This document shows positions 57,352 through 64,000 of a stretch of 64,000 bases of DNA, piece after piece. The translations under genes were made by a program, and so were the position numbers. The notes beneath the pieces are model-generated. The model was not told the origin of the DNA, made no database searches, and worked only from the letters and a program-made list of their open reading frames with translations. Each line of letters starts with the position of its first letter. Position 1 is the stretch's first letter. This DNA is from Brachionus plicatilis (taxonomy: Eukaryota; Rotifera; Eurotatoria; Ploima; Brachionidae): contig QEOQ01000226.1 in NCBI GenBank assembly GCA_010279815.1, forward strand, positions 823,286-887,285, given 5' to 3'.

Positions 57352-57710
57352 CAGAGTTGTTCCTCAAGTCTCAAGTCTTGACTTGACTTGAATTTTTTTT
57401 ATGAGTAAATAGTTAAATAATTAGTTGAGTTAATGTATTGTTTGATTTCATCTTTACTAAATTAAAGTTTTTGTAAAAATTGAATTTGATTTTTTTTTTT
57501 CTCTAAAATCTCTAAAACGTTTACATTTTTAATTGAATCATTTAACAAAAAAATTAAAAACTATGTAAAAATACATGGAAAACATCGTTGAAAATGTTAC
57601 TGGGAAAGATAAATCGCCCAAAAAATCTAAGAAAAATCAAGTCAAGTTTAGACTTGACTTGACTTTTTGGTCGAAAGACTTGAAACATAGCGACTTGATG
57701 AACAACTCTG
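57352..57710. mobile_element. hAT-like MITE rich in AAGTC repeats
   Basis: Termini CAGAGTTGTTCCTCAAGTC and its complement (ending at 57710) bound 359 bp. Both subterminal regions carry clusters of CAAGTC/GACTTG. The flanks ATTTTATT and ATATTGAT are the same length as a hAT duplication but match at only five of eight positions. The short plus-strand frame at 57575 is part of this repeat and is not a gene. Truncated relatives are at 4099 and 55911. Confidence 0.8.
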
Positions 57711-57763
57711 ATATTGATGGTTCTTATTTTCATAAAGTTTTAACGATTCTTGCGGGTCTTTAA

Positions 57764-58389
57764 TAATACTATTGCATTTATTTTTTAGGAAAAACTTGTG
57801 GTACATATTTTCTTTTTAACGCTACACTAAAAGTCCAGAAACTTGGTGTTGGTGACTCAAAAAAAAGTTCTTTCGACTTATTTTCAAAGCAAAATTGAAA
57901 ATGTCTGCATTTAGTATCTTTTGGCATCTTATTATCTCTAAGGATCTAATTTTAACTATTAAATAAATAATCAAAAAAAAGATTGACTGAATTTTTTTTG
58001 TAAATCAATTCTTTTTGCCTTTTTGGATTAATAAAGCTTTTTTTCACTTTAACAGTTTATTAATGTATTTTAAAATAAAATATTAAAAAAAGACTTAAGC
58101 ATAGTTATGAAAACAAATTATGAAAAAAGTATTGATGTATTTTAAAATCCAAGATTAAATAAAGATTATATAGAGAATAGAAATAAAGTTAATTTGGATC
58201 AAAAATTAAATTCAAATTTTCTTTAATTAAAAAATTTTATTCAAATTATGCATAAAATAATATAAAAGGAATGCTTGATACTGTCATAATGATAAAGCAA
58301 TTTATTTATTTCTATAAAACAAGCACATTTAATATTAAATTTGGTATTAAATAAATTCTTTGGTTTTTAAGATAATTTTAAAAAGAAAA
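57764..58389. other. Gene-free stretch before the methyltransferase
   Basis: AT-rich; presumably contains the promoter of the next gene, with no specific site visible. Confidence 0.4.
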
Positions 58390-59106
58390 ATGATTTGGCT
58401 ATACATTTTAGTGGGCTTAGTTTTAGTTGTAATAATTTTTAAATGTTTGATGAAAGTATATTTTGGTGCCATTTTAAATTTTATGATGAATTTTGTTCAT
58501 TCGAACCTTGAAGTAGTAAAACCAAAACTATTCGACGAAGCAATTTCTCAAGTCAAAACCAACAAAAAAAATGACCGATTGGAAATTCTAGAACTTGGAA
58601 TCGGCACTGGAGAAAATTTTAAACATTTTCCAAAAGGCTCAAATGTGACCATTCTTGACAAAACAGACATTTTCTTGCCTTATTTAAATGAGTCGATCAA
58701 AAAAAACAATCGACAAGATTTGAATGTTTCCAAGCTAGTGGTAAGCAAAGCTGAAGAAATGGTCGGCATCGAGTCTGACAGTATGGATGTTGTTGTTCAC
58801 ACATTTATTCTTTGTTCAGTTTATGATTACAAAAAAGTAATGAACGAGATTTATCGAGTATTGAAACCAGGTGGTGTTTGTATTTTTATGGAGCATTCAA
58901 TTGATAATGAAAACAAGCCTAGAAAGTATATGCAAAAGGTAATAGAACCGGCATTTGGCGATTGTAAATTTTTGGATATGAAAAAAGTTCTAAGTTCTGG
59001 ACCATATGATCAGTTGGAACTTAAAAAATATAGAGTAAACAGAGCCCTAATTACATTCATCAATCCTGTTGTTTATGGTTATGGTTTCAAAAGCTTAAAT
59101 AAATAA
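58390..59106 (+). CDS. METTL7-like (TMT1-type) membrane methyltransferase
   Basis: An intronless 238-codon gene. ATG at 58390 is chosen because it directly precedes the membrane anchor; the frame is open further upstream but without an ATG. Residues 1-30 form a hydrophobic anchor (MIWLYILVGLVLVVIIFKCL). The class I SAM-dependent methyltransferase fold follows: motif I LELGIGTGENFKHFP (about residue 70), an acidic end of beta-2 (ILDKTD), AEEMVGIESDSMDVVVHTFI (motif IV region) and YRVLKPGGVCIFMEHS (motif V/VI). The C-terminus INPVVYGYGF matches the family ending HIYGYAVK in METTL7A/B. Vertebrate members are ER and lipid-droplet thiol methyltransferases; substrate here is inferred only. Length is close to the family's usual 244. 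No gene neighbours nearby. Confidence 0.9.
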   Translation: MIWLYILVGLVLVVIIFKCLMKVYFGAILNFMMNFVHSNLEVVKPKLFDEAISQVKTNKKNDRLEILELGIGTGENFKHFPKGSNVTILDKTDIFLPYLNESIKKNNRQDLNVSKLVVSKAEEMVGIESDSMDVVVHTFILCSVYDYKKVMNEIYRVLKPGGVCIFMEHSIDNENKPRKYMQKVIEPAFGDCKFLDMKKVLSSGPYDQLELKKYRVNRALITFINPVVYGYGFKSLNK

Positions 59107-59950
59107 AATATTTTAACAAATTTTTTTAAAAAATTCCTAGCTTTTAAACTTTGTCTATTTATTTTACGCAAATATGCATTTCTAAATTTAAAAAGTTTTT
59201 AAACAGTTTTACAAGAAAATTTTGATTATCAAAAAGTTCCAATTCAATCCAATTTTCTATATTTTTTATAGTTAAATGATAGGATCTTGATATTTATTAT
59301 GTATTGGATAAGATTCTAGCCTTAGTTGATGCTTCATTGTACAAAAATTGTCACCATACCATATTTTTCAGTGTCGGGAGGCGGCATTTAATCAACAAGG
59401 AAAGATTTTTACCAGAACATATGGTACAAAGTTTTGGTAGCTGTCAGGCGTTCAATGTCCAATAGCGTTAACTGAAGCAGCTCTGCTCAAAAGCACGAAA
59501 AAAGAAGAGAATAAATTTTTAACCAAAATGAAGATCATATTTATATCCAGATTATAAAACTTCCCCTTACTACTGTAAAAATTTGATGATACTCAATCTG
59601 AACCATTTTATTCATTTAATTAATTTAAGTTTAAATCTCGCGGACGAATTGAGATGAAATATTACACATAAAAAAGGGTAGACAAATTAAAGAGACAATT
59701 AAATATCTATTTTACAATTAAGTTAAAAATTCAGTTTTTTATATAAATAAAAATTATTTACATTATTTAACATACAAATTTGATTAGGTAAAAAAAAAGT
59801 ATTTTGTAAAGTCAGTTAGTCCAGGATTGCTCCATTCAAAGCTCCATTCAATAAAAAGAACAGTGAATGCTAGATTATATTCAGTACAATTTATATGAGT
59901 CAAATCATTTACTTTTGACAACTGTTTAATTTATTTTATTACATAAAAAA
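59107..59950. other. Gene-free stretch after the methyltransferase
   Basis: Contains the 3' UTR (AATAAA at 59099-59107 overlaps the stop). A less AT-rich patch at 59360-59500 (GTCGGGAGGCGGCATTTAAT) has no coding frame or recognised RNA fold. Confidence 0.4.
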
Positions 59951-60149
59951 GCAAAGTAAAATTTTTGATCAAATTTCAAGGGCTCAATCTTGCTCAAACA
60001 TTTTTAAATGCGCAATTAAATTTATTGTATTTTTAGAAATTACAATCCTTTTTCAAAAGTTTAAAAATCTGCGATGAAATTTAATTGGGCATCTAAAAAT
60101 TTTTGAGCATTAATGAGCGCTTGAAATTTGATCAAAAATTTTAATTTGC
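59951..60149. repeat. Foldback with about 72-bp arms
   Basis: 59951-60023 and 60078-60149 are inverted copies (AAATTTTTGATCAAATTTCA against its complement, and GGGCATCTAAAAA against TTTTTAAATGCGC). A single-arm relative lies at 636-695. Confidence 0.75.
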
Positions 60150-61678
60150 TCATAAAAAGCAGAAAAAATAAAATGAATAAAATTAAATTTATTTAGAAAA
60201 ATCGACCTTTATTTAGTCATTTAAAATATTAAAATGATGATAAAAGTTTTGTTTTTGAGACAAGCTGTACATGATCAAAAAACACATTCAATTCAGAAAT
60301 TCAATTGAGTCAATCAGACCACGATTAACTTTGCAAATATGATCAATTATAACAAGTTATGTTTTCGGACTGTAATTTAATGTCTCAATATATAATTAAA
60401 ACTGTTTGTTTAATCTCCTTTTGGTAAACCCAAATAAAGTCAAAATATAAACAATTTTACATTTTTACATTTTCAAATTTTTTTACTTTCTAATATTTTT
60501 TGTGCAATATTTCAGAAAATTAAAAAAAAAATTCATTTTGAAAAAGTCATAATAAAAATTTTCTAAACATTGCACAAAAAATATAAAAAAATGCAACAGT
60601 ATAAAAAGGCGATTTATTATTTTTTAACCAAAACTATTGAAACTTTAACTAAAATTATAAAAAAAAATTTTTTTTTCCTAAATTTGCATAACTGATATTA
60701 TTCTTATTAATTTTTCTAAATCGTATTAAAATTATAATTTAAACATATTTATACTTTAAAAAAACTAAAAATCAGCAGATAGACGTTTAACTGGATTTTA
60801 AGCATCTTTTTAAGCCAAAGAAGGATGTTTTGAACAATTAGATATTTTTTTTTGAATTAGAACAATATTTAGATAATTAAGAATATTATGGTATGAATTT
60901 TGATGAAAAATATGAGTTCTGTAATCTGGTTTCTAATTAAGATCTCAATAAATTTTTGCTCGTTACAATTTGGTTCATATAGGGGCAAAGGATAAATAAA
61001 AATTTTTAAAAAAGTTAAATAAAAAATTATTTTTTTTTAAATTTAATTAAATATTGAAAAAACTAGCATCATACTTGATTTTTAAAATAAATCCACATTT
61101 TTAAATTAACTAAGTAATTTTATGAAATGGAAGTCATTTTTATATTCATCTAGTAAAATTGGTAAAAAATCAGTAATTTTAGTTAATGAATTAGCATACG
61201 CCATATAAAAATGTATAAATGTAAAATTTTTTATATTTGGCCCAAATAAACTATATTTTGAATTTTATGTATTATAGTGTTGTTGGGATTTAACCAAATA
61301 AACTTAATAATAATTCAATGAGGGAAATCTATTCTCTAAATTTTTGGGGATTAAAACGAAAGGGGACACAACTGTGTAGGGGCACAAATGTGGGATGACT
61401 GTAATCAAACTTAGATAAGATATTTTTTCGAAGATGTTGATGTTAAAATACAAGAAATTGCTGACGATTAAATCGACATAGATAATTGTGCGGATAATGA
61501 TGATATTGAATGAGAAAACTAAACTGAATGTAGCCGATCTGAAGAAAATGAAACAATAAAAATTCAAGTGAAAGTCAGGAAATAACATAGATTGAAGAAA
61601 CCGATTCGATTTTCTATGAGCAAAATTTTCCCCCTTTTAATTTTCTAAAAAACCAGTTAGACAAAAACAGTCAAAAAC
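60150..61678. other. Mostly gene-free; small foldback and a coding-like relic
   Basis: 60480-60595 is a small foldback (CTAATATTTTTTGTGCAATA against TTGCACAAAAAATATAAAAA) related to the one at 24559. From 61330 to 61620 the plus strand has protein-like but broken frames (GTQLCRGTNVG; ADNDDIE; LNVADLKKMKQ), possibly a transposon relic. No gene can be called. Confidence 0.4.
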
Positions 61679-61772
61679 AAATTTTTTTATAATATATAAA
61701 GAACTCCAGCAAGGCCCCAGTAGACGCCTTCTGGGGCCTTGCTGGATTTCTTTATATATTATAAAAAAATTT
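61679..61772. repeat. Near-perfect hairpin, 42-bp arms, 10-nt loop
   Basis: 61679-61720 and 61731-61772 are inverted with a single mismatch. The inner part of the stem is GC-rich (TCCAGCAAGGCCCCAG against CTGGGGCCTTGCTGGA) and the outer part is AT-rich (TTTTTATAATATATAAAG). The loop is TAGACGCCTT. It could be a palindromic MITE, a microRNA-type hairpin or part of the adjoining LTR; no target duplication is evident. Confidence 0.85.
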
Positions 61773-61894
61773 ATTTTTATATTTTATTTTTAATTAAAAA
61801 AGAAGTAGAGAATAAAGCTTTATTTAATATTTTCCTCTCCCTCTCTCTCTTTTTATTTATTTAATAGCGCACGCTATTAAATTGGTTGCAGCGG
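61773..61894 (+). other. End of a 5' LTR and primer binding site of a second LTR retrotransposon
   Basis: The sequence TGGTTGCAGCGG at 61883-61894 resembles the TGGTGGCAGCGG-type primer binding site of many animal Ty3/gypsy elements. Just upstream is a CT-rich tract (CTCTCCCTCTCTCTCTTT) and the palindrome TTTAATAGCGCACGCTATTA, also seen at 55138-55275. The LTR start cannot be fixed because the 3' LTR lies outside the window. Confidence 0.6.
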
Positions 61895-61942
61895 TTAAGC
61901 TTACAAAAAAAAAAGAAAAAGTACACGATGTAGGATGAACAC

Positions 61943-63484
61943 ATGTTTTTGTTCTTACAGCTGTGTTTTAGCATAGCTGTGCTAGCTGTAACTATGATTG
62001 TTGTAGCTAGTGCTTTTAGAGTTATCACAAACCTCTGGACTGGTCAGAAGAGGTCAAATGCTGGTCTTCAATTCGCCAACTCAAATGAGTTGCTCAACGG
62101 GACTCCGGAAAAAGTTCGCCAAGATTATTTGGAGAAGTCAGCGATCAAATCCGAACCAACAAACAAATGGCGAAACGATGATCAAATAGGTTTCAGTGGG
62201 AATAGTCGGGGACGTTCTTTTCCTAATACAGGCCGAAATTTGTACAGCAGTTCTGGACAGGAACATCATGGATTAAAATCTTTGTTAGAGCCGATCAAAA
62301 CGCACAATGCATTTGGGGAGTCGTGGCGGGAGCCTATGTTCAATGACTCATTAGAAGACAATGTGATTTTCCCCAAATATAGAAAGCGAGATGCAAGTTG
62401 GGACACGCCAATTAACCCTCTTAAAAATTCCGGATTGTTTGACACATACAGAGATTCAGAAGAAAGTGCTAAGAGAGAAATCCATAAGAGCGAAGAACAA
62501 TGAACAATTGCTATCCAAACAACAAACGAATCGACACCGTCTAGAGAATGGTCATTTAAGCCGACAATTTTTACCCTGAAGCAGGATATTCGCACGTGGT
62601 GGAATCGATTCAAATTATTTGTTGAAAACAACAAGATAGTAGAAGCTGATCTGCGGAATTGTGTTGCAACCTTTTTAGACGACGATTGTCTGAGTAGGTT
62701 CGAGTTCAGAGTTCACAATGGACCTACGGATATGTTAGAACTCGAAAAACAGATGGTCAGTTTGTAAAGCAACCAGCTTTACAAACAGACGCTGTAACCG
62801 AATTTTTTAATCGAAAACAGCTACCTGGTGAGGATTTTCGCGATTTCTATACCAACTTGTGGATCTTGGCACGAAATGCATTCGTGTATATTGGAATTTT
62901 TGAGCAGAGCCGTTTCGATGACTTGGTGAAAAAAAGATTTATCTGAGTGAAAAAGACGTGTTTTGGAGAGTCAATGTTTCGAATCCAAAAACATGCTCTG
63001 AGGCGTATGGCTTGATGGTTCAAACATATATCAGACTTCAAATTTTAAACAATAACCAAAAAATCAGCTCGCCAAGAAAAAGGCGGGAAACCAGAAAAGT
63101 GGTTACCAAGAGGTCAATAAGCATGTTAGATGGAAATGCCAAATCGACCAGCAGGCTGCTAAATTATGTCAGTTCTTCGGAAAATATGGTCATTTGGGAT
63201 CGGACTGTTTCTTGAGGAAAAAACAAATGAATGCTGTCATTCCCGAAAAACGAAAACAAGCTGTTCCATCGGTCCTGCAGAAAAAAAAGAAAATGTGTCT
63301 GTACTGTGGAAATTCAGGACATTTTGTAGCAGACTGTTATTCCCGAAAAAATCAAATAAAAATCTTTACGTTAGGAAAAATAGAACAAACACATCAAAAA
63401 CTGTCTAATCAGATAATTCAAGAAGTCGAGAATGAAAATAAGAAACAGTTGGTTCAAGTTAAAAAATTAAAAAAATTGTTTTGA
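61943..63484 (+). pseudogene. gag of the second LTR retrotransposon (degraded)
   Basis: ATG at 61943 opens with a hydrophobic segment (FLQLCFSIAVLAVTMIVVA) like a signal anchor, then a polar region. An in-frame TGA at 62501 and a TAA near 62766 interrupt a typical gag core (IRTWWNRFKLFVENNKIVEA, then in another frame VTEFFNRKQLPGEDFRDFY and LWILARNAF). Further frames give a second region, and finally two zinc knuckles, the first damaged (FFGKYGHLGSDCF) and the second complete (CLYCGNSGHFVADC, spacing C-2-C-4-H-4-C, near 63296-63337). Zinc knuckles identify Gag nucleocapsid, which binds the RNA genome. At least three frame changes and several stops make it non-functional as sequenced. Like the first element's gag, it begins with a membrane segment. 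Confidence 0.8.
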
Positions 63485-64000
63485 TCCCCACGGAAATACC
63501 TGTAATCCAACATTGGCCGATAAATCGATGGTAAGTCAGGAAAAAGAGAAAACTGAACTGGTATCAAATTCAGCAAGTCCCGTTAAGGAGACGCATCTTG
63601 AGCCGAGCAGTACTGTTGAATGTGACCAAGAAAGTTACTGGGTTGTTCTAAATTCAGAAATTGTTCCTGAATGGCGGGAGGAGGGAGAAGCTGTTCAGGA
63701 AGGAGAAAGCACCCGTGAAGAGCAAGAATCACTAGTGCATCCCAAAAAGGCTCGTAAACTTCCTGATCGGCTGCAAAAAGAGAGACTACAGCCTCTATTA
63801 TCAGAAACTGCTGGGCAGTACAGCCGAGTTCAGCCAGTCACAACAGCGACAGAACCAACAGATAAGAGCAGACTCAGAGCACTCCTCATGGCTACGCAAC
63901 AAACCAAAGCGTTTGTGTGTTTGTTTCCCGTCTCAGTATCAAGCCCCAATTTACAACTGGCCGTATTGGTTGGCGACGACGATACAAGCGAACCAGTGTC
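63483..64000 (+). CDS. Gag-pol continuation of the second LTR retrotransposon, cut by the window end
   Basis: A frame that opens at about 63483 overlaps the end of gag and stays open to base 64000 (about 172 codons, no internal stop). It is acidic and Ser/Thr/Glu-rich (SNSASPVKETHLEPSSTVEC, VVLNSEIVPEWREEGEAVQE), then more ordered (TKAFVCLFPVSVSSPNLQLA, VLVGDDDTSEP). No ATG is needed if it is reached by frameshifting from gag. The position after the zinc knuckles is where a protease domain would be expected soon; no DTG/DSG motif is reached in the window. It is much less AT-rich than host DNA. Confidence 0.55.

Noticed and set aside
57575..57763. A 62-codon plus-strand ORF
   Set aside because: Most of it lies in the CAAGTC-rich half of the hAT-like MITE at 57352-57710.

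Overview
The window looks like nuclear DNA from a very AT-rich invertebrate animal. I base this on eukaryotic tRNA-Cys genes, spliced genes with introns of about 50-60 bp, an animal-type PACSIN/syndapin gene (F-BAR plus SH3), a METTL7-like methyltransferase, and a dense load of eukaryotic transposons. A monogonont rotifer would fit the base composition, short introns and transposon mix, but that is inference; other AT-rich invertebrates are not excluded. I see no CRISPR array, rRNA operon or prokaryotic gene organisation.

Layout: 1-8.95 kb holds two head-to-head tRNA-Cys genes, small inverted-repeat elements and decayed transposon pieces (Ty3/gypsy integrase, hAT transposase, two LINE fragments). 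8.96-15.79 kb is one LTR retrotransposon of the Ty3/gypsy type. Its gag-pol has in-frame TAA codons and frameshifts, but an extra 269-codon ORF between pol and the 3' LTR is intact. A dead MULE transposase follows directly. 17-35.3 kb is mostly gene-free AT-rich DNA with inverted repeats, a dispersed 150-bp repeat and two unidentified coding-like scraps.

35.3-44.7 kb carries the PACSIN gene: F-BAR exons, then about 7 kb of intron holding a small unidentified ORF and nested MITEs, then NPF-containing and SH3 exons. 45.8-47 kb holds a LINE 3' end and a pogo-like MITE. 47.9-49 kb is an intronless minus-strand gene with a coiled coil and a fascin-like beta-trefoil, placed between two inverted hAT-like repeats. 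50.2-51 kb is a cysteine-rich type II membrane protein gene broken by a frame change.

51,400-54,860 is a complete DNA transposon with about 330-bp terminal inverted repeats and TA duplications. It carries a split Tc1-like DD34E transposase on the minus strand and a divergent second gene of unknown family on the plus strand; I regard it as the most interesting object here. 55-57.7 kb contains LTR-like and hAT MITE repeats, two of the MITEs with clear ends. 58.4-59.1 kb is the METTL7-like gene. 61.7-64 kb has a near-perfect 42-bp hairpin and then the 5' part of a second LTR retrotransposon (primer binding site, degraded gag with zinc knuckles) that runs off the window.

Host genes that can be named are few and unrelated in function (membrane bending, small-molecule methylation); most of the window's structure comes from successive transposon insertions. 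Several breaks lie at homopolymer runs, so some frameshifts could be assembly errors rather than mutations.
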